Below are positions 43,050 through 51,956 of a stretch of 64,000 nt of DNA, in pieces. The stretch covers positions 1 through 64,000 of the forward strand of contig NZ_FMZJ01000001.1 of the NCBI RefSeq assembly GCF_900101455.1. The letters run 5' to 3'. Origin of the DNA: Sphingomonas sp. YR710. Its GTDB lineage: Bacteria > Pseudomonadota > Alphaproteobacteria > Sphingomonadales > Sphingomonadaceae. The notes below the pieces were generated by a model, which was not told the DNA's origin, made no database searches, and saw nothing but the letters and a program-made list of their open reading frames with translations. Position 1 is the first letter of the stretch. Every line of letters starts with the position of its first letter. The position numbers and the translations under genes are program-made.

Positions 43050-43751
43050 TCATCCGCCGCAGCGGATATCGCCCGAGCCATGTTTGCTGGTCGTGCAGGC
43101 GGGGTGTCCTGCAACTGCGATATCGCCCGATCCCGTGACGGAGAGGTTGGCCTGCCGCGCCGGGCCTACCGTTAGGTCGCCCGATCCGGTGACGCTTCCT
43201 GCCAGTGTTTCCACCGCGAGCCCGGCCGCTTTAAGATCGCCCGAGCCGCGCACCGCGGTATCGGCGCGGCCGGCCTTGCCGTTCAAGGTCAGATCGCCCG
43301 ATCCCGTCAGGGTTGCGGTCAACCGTCCGGTTTCGAGATGGGCGATTGCGAGATCGCCCGATCCGGTCAGAGCGGTTTCGAAGGCCGGCGTGCGGATATT
43401 GTCGATGTTGACGTCACCCGATCCGGTGAGCTTTGCCGCGTTGAGCATCGGCACGGTCACGTCGATGACGACATTGTCATGATCGCCCATCGACCATCCC
43501 CAGTTCCATGTGCTTTTCACCGTGGAGATCGACAGTGTATCGCCATGCATTTCGATCAGCAGCTTGTCGAGCCGGCTCTGCGGCCCATGCGCGTTGACCG
43601 AGGGACGCAGGCCCGTGCGAACATGCACGGTATATGGCCCCTCAACGTTGAGCTTTTCGAAGCCGATGACAGGGAACGCCCGATTGGCGGCGAGGGCCGG
43701 CGCGGTCGATAGTGTTGCGGCGCAGGTGGCGATGGCAAAAGCGAGACGCAT
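43050..43751 (-). CDS. Secreted DUF2807 (GIN domain) protein with GSGD repeats
   Basis: A 233-residue secreted protein. Residues 1-22 are a signal peptide (MRLAFAIATCAATLSTAPALAA). The mature part is a GIN/DUF2807 beta-helix-like domain with seven copies of GSGD (six as T/R-GSGD-hydrophobic-x-hydrophobic, plus a C-terminal HGSGDIRCGG), spaced about 18-20 residues. Such regular turns indicate a right-handed parallel beta solenoid. The function of the family is unknown; members are exported or membrane-attached. The ATG at 43751 has AAAGGACCG upstream, and longer in-frame sequence is not signal-like. Two cysteines near the C-terminus (PACTT, IRCGG) could form a disulphide. Confidence 0.84.
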   Translation of the reverse strand: MRLAFAIATCAATLSTAPALAANRAFPVIGFEKLNVEGPYTVHVRTGLRPSVNAHGPQSRLDKLLIEMHGDTLSISTVKSTWNWGWSMGDHDNVVIDVTVPMLNAAKLTGSGDVNIDNIRTPAFETALTGSGDLAIAHLETGRLTATLTGSGDLTLNGKAGRADTAVRGSGDLKAAGLAVETLAGSVTGSGDLTVGPARQANLSVTGSGDIAVAGHPACTTSKHGSGDIRCGG

Positions 43752-43844
43752 CGAGCGGTCCTTTCGGATAGTCTGTATTGCATCAATAATACAGCAACTG
43801 ATGCGGCGAGCAAGCGTGCCGAGCGATTTGAATTGCGGACAAAA

Positions 43845-43872
43845 GAAAAAGGCGGCCCCGAAGGACCGCCTC
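43845..43872 (-). terminator. Terminator downstream of carD
   Basis: Read on the minus strand, AGGCGGTCC-TTCG-GGGCCGCCT forms a stable stem with a TTCG tetraloop, followed by TTTTTCTTTT. It lies about 30 bases after the carD stop. Confidence 0.88.
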
Positions 43873-43903
43873 TTGCTTTCCGTCACCCTGTCGGGCGATC
43901 GCC

Positions 43904-44422
43904 TCACTTGTTGTGAATGGCGGCCGCCTTGCGGAGGATGTCGAGGATCTTTTCCTGGGCGGTCGGCTCGTCCACCGCTTCCATTGCCGCGAGTTCGCGG
44001 GCCAGGCGGCTGGTGGCCGCTTCGAAGATCTGCCGCTCGGAATAGCTCTGCTCGGGCTGATCGTCGGCGCGGAAGAGATCGCGGACGACTTCGGAGATGG
44101 AGACGAGATCGCCGGAATTGATCTTCGCTTCATATTCTTGAGCGCGGCGCGACCACATGGTGCGCTTGATCCGGGGCTTGCCCTTGAGCGTCGCCAGCGC
44201 TTCGCTCATCGTCACATTCGACGAAAGCTTGCGCATGCCAACAGCTTCGGCCTTGTTGGTAGGAACGCGGAGCGTCATCCGCTCCTTTTCGAAACGCAGG
44301 ACGTACAGTTCGAGTTTGGCGCCTGCAATTTCCTGGCTTTGCAATTCGACCACGCGGCCGACACCATGTTTGGGGTACACGACATAATCGCCGACGACGA
44401 AGCTCAGCGCCTTGGCAGCCAT
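43904..44422 (-). CDS. carD: CarD family transcriptional regulator
   Basis: A 172-residue RNA-polymerase-binding protein. The N-terminal CarD/TRCF RNAP-interaction domain is seen in VGDYVVYPKHGVGRVVELQSQEIAGAKLELYVLRFEKERMTLRVPTNKAEAVGMRKLS. The C-terminal helical part follows (PRIKRTMWSRRAQEYEAKINSGDLVSISEVVRDLF). Alphaproteobacterial CarD stabilises open promoter complexes and is often linked to stringent control of rRNA genes. A strong terminator follows. FdxA lies upstream on the same strand, with about 240 bases between. Confidence 0.94.
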   Translation of the reverse strand: MAAKALSFVVGDYVVYPKHGVGRVVELQSQEIAGAKLELYVLRFEKERMTLRVPTNKAEAVGMRKLSSNVTMSEALATLKGKPRIKRTMWSRRAQEYEAKINSGDLVSISEVVRDLFRADDQPEQSYSERQIFEAATSRLARELAAMEAVDEPTAQEKILDILRKAAAIHNK

Positions 44423-44661
44423 TTAGTAAGACCTTTCTCTGGAATGCCCAGCCTGGTTCCGTCTGGTCCGCACCTTCTCCCTATTGCGGCCGACAGCAGT
44501 CCTGGCGTAGCGTAACACAGGTTCCTTGTTGCAGGCGCGTAGAGGATCGCGCCCGATGACGAATCCTGTAACACATTCTTCAGGCAAAAGCCAGCATATA
44601 GGGCATTTCGCTTACGCGGCGTGCCGTCTATCGGTTAGCGAAGCGAACAATTCGCCCGCTA

Positions 44662-45000
44662 TCAGTCGCCCTGGCCGGGCTCCGGTGAGAAATATTTGTC
44701 ATATTTGCCGGCGACGCCCTTGAACTCGTCGGCATCAGCTGGCGCTTCGCGCTTGCGGGTGATGTTCGGCCACTGCGCGGAAAAGCTGTTGTTCACCTCG
44801 AGCCACTTTTCGAGGCCCGATTCGGTATCCGGTAGAATCGCTTCAGCCGGGCACTCGGGTTCGCATACGCCGCAATCGATACACTCGCTGGGGTTGATAA
44901 CCAGCATGTTATCGCCTTCATAGAAGCAATCGACAGGACAGACTTCGACACAGTCCATATATTTGCAACGGATGCAGGCATCGGTAACGACGTACGTCAT
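44662..45000 (-). CDS. fdxA: 7Fe ferredoxin FdxA
   Basis: A 112-residue ferredoxin with one 3Fe-4S and one 4Fe-4S cluster. Cysteine motifs: [22 protein letters not shown] and [20 protein letters not shown]. The start [20 protein letters not shown] is the canonical FdxA N-terminus and fixes the ATG at 45000, preceded by GAGGGAGCCACA. The C-terminal tail ([29 protein letters not shown]) is the usual alphaproteobacterial extension. It acts as a soluble electron carrier. It lies in the helicase-S4-fdxA-carD run, an order I associate with alphaproteobacteria. Confidence 0.95.
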   Translation of the reverse strand: MTYVVTDACIRCKYMDCVEVCPVDCFYEGDNMLVINPSECIDCGVCEPECPAEAILPDTESGLEKWLEVNNSFSAQWPNITRKREAPADADEFKGVAGKYDKYFSPEPGQGD

Positions 45001-45028
45001 TGTGGCTCCCTCAGGCGACAGCGCCCTG

Positions 45029-45304
45029 CTATGGCGGTGGCGGCATTCCGTCAACCGGGGAAAGATCATCATAGCATGAGCGCGCCTCCGGTGCGGGGCC
45101 CCGTCGGGTCGGGATCGCCTCGATCCGGATGATCCGCACCCGCCCATGCAGTGGCATGCTCAGCACATTGCCGATCCGCACTATGGCATGCGCGCGATCT
45201 ACGGCGCGCCCGTCGATCCGGACATGGCCGGATTGGGCAATCGCCTGAGCGACCGAGCGAGTGGCGGCCAGCCGGACGAACCACAAAAACTTATCGAGCC
45301 GCAT
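45029..45304 (-). CDS. S4-domain RNA-binding protein (Hsp15-like)
   Basis: A 91-residue protein with an N-terminal S4 RNA-binding domain: [39 protein letters not shown] and the following [11 protein letters not shown]. It resembles Hsp15, which binds stalled large ribosomal subunits, but is shorter, with only a Pro-rich tail. The start codon is ATG 45304, giving the typical MRLDK opening; it lies 14 bases inside the helicase gene, so the two are coupled. FdxA follows 28 bases downstream. Confidence 0.88.
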   Translation of the reverse strand: MRLDKFLWFVRLAATRSVAQAIAQSGHVRIDGRAVDRAHAIVRIGNVLSMPLHGRVRIIRIEAIPTRRGPAPEARSCYDDLSPVDGMPPPP

Positions 45305-47825
45305 CGCCTTGCCACAGCTCGGCCAGCGCTCCGAAGGCATTGCCCGGCCGCGGCCCGGCAACTTTGCGTGGAGGTTTCTTGCCCCTCCACACCCAGCCTT
45401 CGATTGCCGCACCCGGAGCCGATCGGAAGCCGAGTGCCAGCATCAGTTGCGCAAAACTGCCCCCGTGCAGGCCCAGCGAGGTCGCCAGCCCCGGATCTGG
45501 AGCGTAAGCCGTCCGGCCGTCGCGGCTGTCATGCGCGATTCGCGCCAGCCGTTCGACCAGATCGACGCGCAACATCTGCGCCCCCAGCGGGCGGTAGCCG
45601 GCGCGTGTCATCGCTTCGCAGGCGACAATGTCCATCGGCGTGGACATCGAAACCGCGCCCGGCACCGGCAGGTCGGGCATCGGCTGGTCCTCGGCGGCGG
45701 CGAATAGAGCGAGCCGCCAACGGGTGGGCTCTGGCTTGAGCAGAGTCGGCGCATAAACATCGAGCGTTCCGATCTTGACGTCGAGCCGGCCCGCCCGCGA
45801 ACGTGCTTCGCGGTCGAGGCTGTCGATCGCCGAGGCAATCGTCCGACGCGGGATGATACCACCAGCCTCTGCCAGCGGTGACAGCACCGCGCGCAACCGT
45901 GCCGGACAGGCTGGGTCGCGGGCGGCGTCGAAATAGCGGGCAAGCGGTTGCAGCTCGCGCATGATTCGTCCTTCGAGCCACAGGGCCAGCCGCGCCTCGA
46001 TAGCCGCGCGATCGGCGACCGCGAGCGTATCGAGCGCGCGATGCAGCCGGATCCGCGGTGTCAGCAGGGTCCGGCCTTTCTCGAGTCGGGCTACCACATC
46101 GCCCCGCCAGAAGATCGCCACCGGCCGCCCCGCATCGGTTGCCAGCGAAAAGGTCTTGTCTTCGTCTCCGGCCAAGGCACGCGCACGATTGCCGAGTTCG
46201 GTTCCGAGCCGGCGTTCGGCAGCCGCCATCAGCCGCTTCATGTCGCCGTGCCGGGCGAGATGATCCGCCTTGAAGCGGAAGCCGATCAGCCGGCCGATCG
46301 CCTCGCCGTCGACCGTGACCACGCCGTCCTCGGCGACCTTGACGGGCAGTATGTCGGCGCCGCGCGCGCCCAGATCGCGCATCAGCACGGAGGTCCGGCG
46401 ATCGACGAACCGCTGTGTGAGGCGCTGGTGGAGCGCGTCGGAGAGCTTTTCCTCGAGTTCGCGAGTGCGCCCGGCCCATTTGTCTGCGTCGGGCAACCAG
46501 TCGGCACGATGCGCGATATAGGCCCAGGTACGGACCCCGGCGATGCGATCCGCGAGCGTTTCGACGTCGCCCTGCACACTGTCGAGCCGGGCCAGTTCGT
46601 CGGCGAACCAGCTCACGGGTAGATGGCCATTGCCCTCGCTCAGATGGCGGAATACCCGTGAGACGAGGCGACCATGGGGTTCTGGTCCGGTCTTGCGAAA
46701 GTCCGGCAGGCCGCAGGCGGCCCATAGCCGGCCGACCATCGCGGGCCCTTTCGTTCGTTCGCGCACCCATTCCTCGTCGGCCAGCCGCTTGAGCACCGCC
46801 AGGTCGATTGCCTGCGGCGCCGCACGCAGCACCTGCTTGTCGGGGCGCCTTTCGAGATCGGCGATCAGCTGGTCGACGCTGTTCAGCGACGGCGCACCCA
46901 TCCGCCAGTAAAGATGGTCGATTGCCGTGAATTGATGCTGTTCGATCGCATCGATTTCCTCGTCCTCGAGCCGGGCACCATGGGTGCCCTCGAGCGAGAG
47001 CGTACCAAATGTGCCATCGCGCTGGTGTCGCCCCGCGCGCCCCGCGATCTGGGCCATCTCCGATATCGTCAGTCTGCGTGCCCGGCGCCCGTCGAACTTG
47101 CGCAGGGAGGCAAAAGCAACGTGCGATACATCCATGTTCAGCCCCATGCCGATCGCATCGGTGGCGACCAGATAGTCGACCTCGCCGGCCTGGAACATCG
47201 CCACCTGCGCATTGCGGGTGCGGGGGGAAAGCGCGCCCATTACCACCGCCGCGCCGCCGCGCATCCGGCGCAGCATCTCGGCCACCGCGTACACCTCCTC
47301 GGCCGAGAAGGCGACGATCGCCGATCGCGGCGGCAACCGGGATAACTTGGTGGCGCCGGCATAGCTCAGGGTGGAAAAGCGCGGGCGGCTGATGATCTCC
47401 GCCTCAGGCACCAATGCGCGCACCATCGGCCGCATCATGTCCGAACCCAGGATCATCGTTTCGTCGCGGCCGCGTGCACGCAGTAGCCGATCGGTGAAGA
47501 CATGGCCGCGCTCGGGATCGCTGCCGATCTGGGCCTCGTCGAGCGCCACGAAACCGAATTCGCGATCGAGCGGCATCGATTCGGCCGTGCACAGGAACCA
47601 GCGCGCCTTGGGTGGCAGGATCTTTTCCTCGCCGGTGATCAGGGCCACCGAATCCTTCCCCTTGATCGCAACCACCCGGTCATAGACTTCGCGGGCCAGC
47701 AGCCGCAGCGGGAAGCCGATCATGCCGCTCGAATGGCCGCACATCCGCTCGATCGCGAGATGCGTCTTGCCGGTGTTGGTCGGGCCCAGCACGGCGACGA
47801 CCGGCTGTGCTTCAAAGCGTGACAT
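45291..47825 (-). CDS. SUV3-like superfamily 2 helicase
   Basis: An 844-residue helicase of the alphaproteobacterial SUV3-like group. Walker A is GPTNTGKTHLAIERM (around residues 14-28), motif II is FVALDEAQIGSD, and the C-terminal RecA domain includes VDYLVATDAIGMGLNMDVSHVAFASLRKFDG and QIAGRAGRHQRDGTFG. The mitochondrial relative SUV3 unwinds RNA for the degradosome; the bacterial protein is presumed to act on RNA. The region after about residue 350 is long, helical and not assigned. ATG 47825 (MSRFEAQPVVAVLGP) fits homologues; two in-frame ATGs 15 codons upstream are possible. It is the first gene of the helicase-S4-fdxA run. Confidence 0.87.
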   Translation of the reverse strand: MSRFEAQPVVAVLGPTNTGKTHLAIERMCGHSSGMIGFPLRLLAREVYDRVVAIKGKDSVALITGEEKILPPKARWFLCTAESMPLDREFGFVALDEAQIGSDPERGHVFTDRLLRARGRDETMILGSDMMRPMVRALVPEAEIISRPRFSTLSYAGATKLSRLPPRSAIVAFSAEEVYAVAEMLRRMRGGAAVVMGALSPRTRNAQVAMFQAGEVDYLVATDAIGMGLNMDVSHVAFASLRKFDGRRARRLTISEMAQIAGRAGRHQRDGTFGTLSLEGTHGARLEDEEIDAIEQHQFTAIDHLYWRMGAPSLNSVDQLIADLERRPDKQVLRAAPQAIDLAVLKRLADEEWVRERTKGPAMVGRLWAACGLPDFRKTGPEPHGRLVSRVFRHLSEGNGHLPVSWFADELARLDSVQGDVETLADRIAGVRTWAYIAHRADWLPDADKWAGRTRELEEKLSDALHQRLTQRFVDRRTSVLMRDLGARGADILPVKVAEDGVVTVDGEAIGRLIGFRFKADHLARHGDMKRLMAAAERRLGTELGNRARALAGDEDKTFSLATDAGRPVAIFWRGDVVARLEKGRTLLTPRIRLHRALDTLAVADRAAIEARLALWLEGRIMRELQPLARYFDAARDPACPARLRAVLSPLAEAGGIIPRRTIASAIDSLDREARSRAGRLDVKIGTLDVYAPTLLKPEPTRWRLALFAAAEDQPMPDLPVPGAVSMSTPMDIVACEAMTRAGYRPLGAQMLRVDLVERLARIAHDSRDGRTAYAPDPGLATSLGLHGGSFAQLMLALGFRSAPGAAIEGWVWRGKKPPRKVAGPRPGNAFGALAELWQGDAAR

Positions 47826-48037
47826 GACCGCAAGATTGGCAGGGCTGCCGCCGAACGCAAGCGCCATCATTCGCGATTCGGTTCATGGGCCAAAAAGACT
47901 CGGTTCGTCGCATATCGCGGGCGCCAAAGTGGGCATTAGTTTGACATTAACTATCATGAAGCACAGTCTTTTAGCCGGCAGCGCCGAAAGTTGCGTGAAG
48001 GCAATCACATAGGCTGTGCATAGAGGGGCGTGGGGGC

Positions 48038-49597
48038 TTGTTCGACAAGAACCAGCAGGATTTCGGTGGTGAAACCTATGGTCAGGGCGGTGGCGCGGCT
48101 GCGTTGGCGCTGACGGGTGCCAACCGGTTCCGCCCGCTCGGGCGATTAACACAAAGTGAGTGGGTTGGCCGCGCGGGCGATCGCCTGGCTGCGACCGATC
48201 TTGTTGTCGATCTCGGCGCGCGGATCGGGTCGCGCGAATGGTTCCGCGGGCTGGCGACGTGCACGACCTTGTGCGTTGGCGCCGCGATGTTAGCGCCAGG
48301 CTTCAGGCCGATGCGCATCGCGTTCGAGCCGCCGCTCGGTCAGGCGCAGTGGGAGGAATCCCGCGCGCTCGCTATCTCACCCTTGGGTTACGGTGCGGAC
48401 ACCGGTCGTCGCCTGGCCGCCAGCGATCTCGTCGAGCCGCTGGCAGAAACGCCGGAGCGGCCGCGCATCGAATTGGCGGCGACGATCGGGCAAGGCGATG
48501 GCTTTGCCCGCGTGCTCGAGCGCGCAGGGGTGTCGCGCGACGAATCGAGCGAGATTTCATCGATGGTCGGCAAGGTCGTGCCGCTCGGCGATTTGAAGGC
48601 GGGTACCCGCATGGATCTGGTGCTTGGCCGACGCGATCACAAGACCGATCCGCGGCCGGTCGAGACTGTGGGCTTCCGGGCGGCGTTCGACCTCAAGCTC
48701 GCAGTCGAACGGGTCGGCGATGCGCTGCGGCTGAAACGGATTCCGATTGCCGTCGATAATACGCCGCTGCGGATTCAGGGCCGGGTTGGCGGCAACCTCC
48801 TCCAGTCGGTGCGCGCTGCTGGCCTGCCGGGCGATGCGCTGCAGGCGTTCCTGAAGGCGATCTCGCAGAAATTGTCGCTGCGCCAGATCGGTGCCAACGC
48901 GCGGTTCGATGCCATCATCGCCCGCCGCCGCGCCGAAACCGGCGAGGTCGAGATGGGCAGCCTGATGTTCGCCGGGATCACCCAGGGCGGTCAGAAGACC
49001 CAGATGCTCAAGTGGACCACCGACGGTCGTGATCAATGGTATGAGGCGTCGGGCGTCGGCGAAACCCGCGGCGTGATGCGCCAGCCGGTACTCGGCCATT
49101 TGACGAGTACGTTTGGCATGCGCTTCCATCCGATCCTCGGCTTTTCGCGCATGCATCAGGGCATGGATTTCGGCGCCCCTGTTGGATCGCCCATTGTCGC
49201 CGCGACGGATGGTGTCGTGATGTTCGCGGGTTGGCATGGTGGCCATGGCAATTATGTGCGGCTGAACCATGTCGGGGGTATCGCCACCGGTTACGCCCAT
49301 ATGAGTCGGATCGTCGCCAGGCCCGGCGAGCATGTCCGGCAGGGGCAACTGATCGGCTATGTCGGTTCGACCGGCCTGTCGACCGGCCCGCACCTCCATT
49401 ATGAGGTGTTCCGCAACGGTCAGGCGATCAACCCGACGTCGATGAAATTCACCACGGTGCAGCAACTTGCGGGCGGTGAATTGTCCCGATTCCGTGCGAA
49501 GCTGAACGGGCTGCTTGCGGTGCGCGTGGCCTCAGGCGGATCGGAAAAGACCGATGCAAAAAGCGCCGAGGCGAAGGCCAGGGACAAAAGGGGCTGA
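48038..49597 (+). CDS. M23 family peptidoglycan endopeptidase
   Basis: A 519-residue envelope protein. An N-terminal hydrophobic segment near residues 75-90 (LATCTTLCVGAAMLAPGF) serves as a membrane anchor. The middle is an OapA/LysM-like substrate-approach region (AATIGQGDGFARVLERAGVS and following). The C-terminal lysostaphin-type M23 domain has the zinc ligands HQGMDFG and HLHYE (TGPHLHYEVFRNGQAINP), plus GYAHMSRI, so it should be catalytically active on peptide cross-links. The likely start is TTG 48038, with GAGGGG nine bases upstream; no ATG gives the full conserved N-terminus. It is monocistronic and divergent from the helicase gene. Confidence 0.88.
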   Translation: MFDKNQQDFGGETYGQGGGAAALALTGANRFRPLGRLTQSEWVGRAGDRLAATDLVVDLGARIGSREWFRGLATCTTLCVGAAMLAPGFRPMRIAFEPPLGQAQWEESRALAISPLGYGADTGRRLAASDLVEPLAETPERPRIELAATIGQGDGFARVLERAGVSRDESSEISSMVGKVVPLGDLKAGTRMDLVLGRRDHKTDPRPVETVGFRAAFDLKLAVERVGDALRLKRIPIAVDNTPLRIQGRVGGNLLQSVRAAGLPGDALQAFLKAISQKLSLRQIGANARFDAIIARRRAETGEVEMGSLMFAGITQGGQKTQMLKWTTDGRDQWYEASGVGETRGVMRQPVLGHLTSTFGMRFHPILGFSRMHQGMDFGAPVGSPIVAATDGVVMFAGWHGGHGNYVRLNHVGGIATGYAHMSRIVARPGEHVRQGQLIGYVGSTGLSTGPHLHYEVFRNGQAINPTSMKFTTVQQLAGGELSRFRAKLNGLLAVRVASGGSEKTDAKSAEAKARDKRG

Positions 49598-49658
49598 TTG
49601 GCACCGATCCGAAATTGGCATTCCTGCGCGCGCCGGCGTTGATGAGGCCGGGAAGAAG

Positions 49659-51761
49659 CTAAACACCTACCGTCATCGGTACCCGGCAATGAACCGGGCT
49701 CTGGCCACGGGAAAAGCGGCCATGCACCAGTTCATATGCCTGTTCGATGTTGCGGGTGCATAGTTCGCTGTCGAACAGGGAGGTTGTAGCCTTGTTTTCC
49801 AAGAGCTTGCGATTGATTGCAGCAAGCTTGGCCGGGTTCGTTGCCAGTTCGAGCGCCAGATTCTCATAATCCTCAGCACTATTCGTAATGAGCTCTGGCA
49901 ACCCGATCGCTGACAGCAGGCTGGCGGCAACCCGGGCTGCAAAGCCGTCACCGACCTTGGTGATCAACGGAAGGCCCGCCCAAAGCGCATCGCTGGCCGT
50001 TGTATGCGCGTTGCAGTTGAACGTATCCAGGAACAGGTCGGCGCAGGCATGTCGCGCCAGATGGTCCGGTGCCGGCGCCCGATCGGCGAAAACCACGCGG
50101 TTGGGGTCGACGCCTCTGGCAGAAGCTTGGTTGCGCAAATTCGCCTCTGCCCACGGGTTGTCCCTGAGCAGCCATAGCACGCTTCCGTCGACATTCCGGA
50201 GCAACCGCATCCACAGCTCGAATTGATCGGGCCGGATTTTGAAATTATTGTTAAGGCAGCAGAATACAAAACCGTCTTCTGGTAAGCCTAACGCGCTGCG
50301 TTCGGGGATGTTGGTTGAGATAAGACGTGAATCGTCGTTGATCTGATATGATCCCGGCAGCGATATCACCTTTTCCGAATAGAAATGCCGCTTTTCATCG
50401 GGAATGATGATATCATCTGCCATGATATAATCGATGAAATCGACGCCCATCGATCCTGGATAGCCAAGGTAATTGATCTGAACAGGGGCCGCCCGATGGG
50501 CGAAGATCCCCGATCGGGCGTCCTGCGTATACCCTTTGAGATCGACGGCGATATCTATCCCTGCGCTGCTGGACAGATCGGCAATGTCCTTGTCGCTGAG
50601 GTCGCGAACGTCGTGAAACGCGCTCACCGCGTTTCGAAGGCGTTGGCGCATGCCATCCTGCCGGTCCGGCCCATAAGAGAAAGCGTGCACCTCGAACCTG
50701 TTCTTGTCATGCGTTTCGAACAGTTTCGCCATCAGGTACATCGTGGCGTGATCGTGAAAGTCCGCCGAAAAATAGCCGATGCGGATGGGCTCAGTAGCGG
50801 GAGCCGCCTTGAAGCCCCTGTGTTGAGTGCGCGGGTATTTCGCCCGCGCCCAGATTTTCGATCGCATAAGATGATTAGCCGCATCGTCTTCGAGCGCCAG
50901 TGCGCCGAAGGGAGATGTCGCGCCGTCACCGATGCCGGGGGGTGGCGGGTCGAAAGCGGTGGTTCCCTCATTCCACTGACACATCAACGCGCGCTGAAAG
51001 AGCAGCCGCCCTTGTGCTTCGACAAAGCCCGCATTCAGGCGGACGGCTTCGGCATAGCTCTGCGCGGCCTCGTCGAGCCGCTTCAGTTCCGCCAGGACAT
51101 TACCGCGATTGAAAAAGGCCTCTGCATGCGCGGGCCGTAACCGGATCGCCGCTTCATAGCTGTCGAGAGCCTCCATCGGCCGCCGCAGCTCCTGGAGGGC
51201 ATTGCCGCGGTTGGAATATGCGTCGGCATGGTCGGGCTTGAGTTGGATCGCCAGGTCATAGCTTTCCACCGCCCGTTCCAGCTGTTTCATATCGCGGAGC
51301 ACATTCGCGCGATTATAATAGCCTGCGGCAAAACCAGGCCTTAGCCGGATTGCTATGTCATAGCTGGCGACGGCCTCATCAAGACGGCCCAGTTCCTTCA
51401 GCACGACCCCGCGATTGGCGTGCGCGTCGGCCAGATCGGGCTGGCGTTGGATGGCCTTTTCACAGCTTTCCAGCGCATCGTTGAACCGGCCCAATTCCCG
51501 CAGGGCGGCCGCGCGATTGGAATAGGCCTCCGCATAATCGGGGTTGAGTGCAATGGCCTTGTCATATTCGGCGATCGCTTCGGCGAATTCGCCCGCGCCG
51601 GCATTCGCCGCTCCCGCGAAATTATAGAGCACTTCCGAAAAAGGCTGGAGCCTCACGAGGTTGGTGATGCGAGCGACGGCCTCTCTAAACCTGCCTTCTC
51701 CATAATAGGCTTGGGCCAGCTGAATATCGCGGCCGAATTCGTCGGACAGGGCAGCCTCCAT
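49659..51761 (-). CDS. TPR / O-GlcNAc-transferase-like (GT41) protein
   Basis: A 700-residue cytosolic protein. About seven tetratricopeptide repeats cover residues 1-270; four consecutive ones share the pattern xxAxAYxNRGxxLxELxRxxEAxxSYxxAIxLxP. The C-terminal GT41 (OGT/SPINDLY-type) glycosyltransferase shows IRIGYFSADFHDHATMYLMAKLFE, the VDLKGYTQDAR segment, APVQINYLGYPGSMGVDFIDYIMAD, CCLNNNFKIRPDQFELWMRLL, and LDTFNCNAHTTASDALWAGLPLIT, where the UDP-sugar is bound. Bacterial members glycosylate proteins, in some cases flagellins or adhesins; no such partner is visible here. It is a single gene with a substantial upstream gap. Confidence 0.88.
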   Translation of the reverse strand: MEAALSDEFGRDIQLAQAYYGEGRFREAVARITNLVRLQPFSEVLYNFAGAANAGAGEFAEAIAEYDKAIALNPDYAEAYSNRAAALRELGRFNDALESCEKAIQRQPDLADAHANRGVVLKELGRLDEAVASYDIAIRLRPGFAAGYYNRANVLRDMKQLERAVESYDLAIQLKPDHADAYSNRGNALQELRRPMEALDSYEAAIRLRPAHAEAFFNRGNVLAELKRLDEAAQSYAEAVRLNAGFVEAQGRLLFQRALMCQWNEGTTAFDPPPPGIGDGATSPFGALALEDDAANHLMRSKIWARAKYPRTQHRGFKAAPATEPIRIGYFSADFHDHATMYLMAKLFETHDKNRFEVHAFSYGPDRQDGMRQRLRNAVSAFHDVRDLSDKDIADLSSSAGIDIAVDLKGYTQDARSGIFAHRAAPVQINYLGYPGSMGVDFIDYIMADDIIIPDEKRHFYSEKVISLPGSYQINDDSRLISTNIPERSALGLPEDGFVFCCLNNNFKIRPDQFELWMRLLRNVDGSVLWLLRDNPWAEANLRNQASARGVDPNRVVFADRAPAPDHLARHACADLFLDTFNCNAHTTASDALWAGLPLITKVGDGFAARVAASLLSAIGLPELITNSAEDYENLALELATNPAKLAAINRKLLENKATTSLFDSELCTRNIEQAYELVHGRFSRGQSPVHCRVPMTVGV

Positions 51762-51956
51762 GATCAGGATGGCCTGAATTTGATGATGAATATGTGTCCG
51801 ACCAACCGCTGCTTGTGAGGCATCTTCTCACCCCGATGAATGAAAGCCCGAATGCTTCATGGGGTTTCTCAAACTTTGCCTAAGAACGCGTTAACCATAT
51901 TCGCCAAAAGGTTTTGGTGGGGATGAAGTATTGGGATCCCGCGGGCATTCGCCTAT

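Noticed and set aside
48038-49597. Possible cytosolic location of the M23 peptidase, because no classical N-terminal signal is present
   Set aside because: A hydrophobic segment near residues 75-90 can act as a membrane anchor, and the zinc motifs are those of envelope hydrolases.
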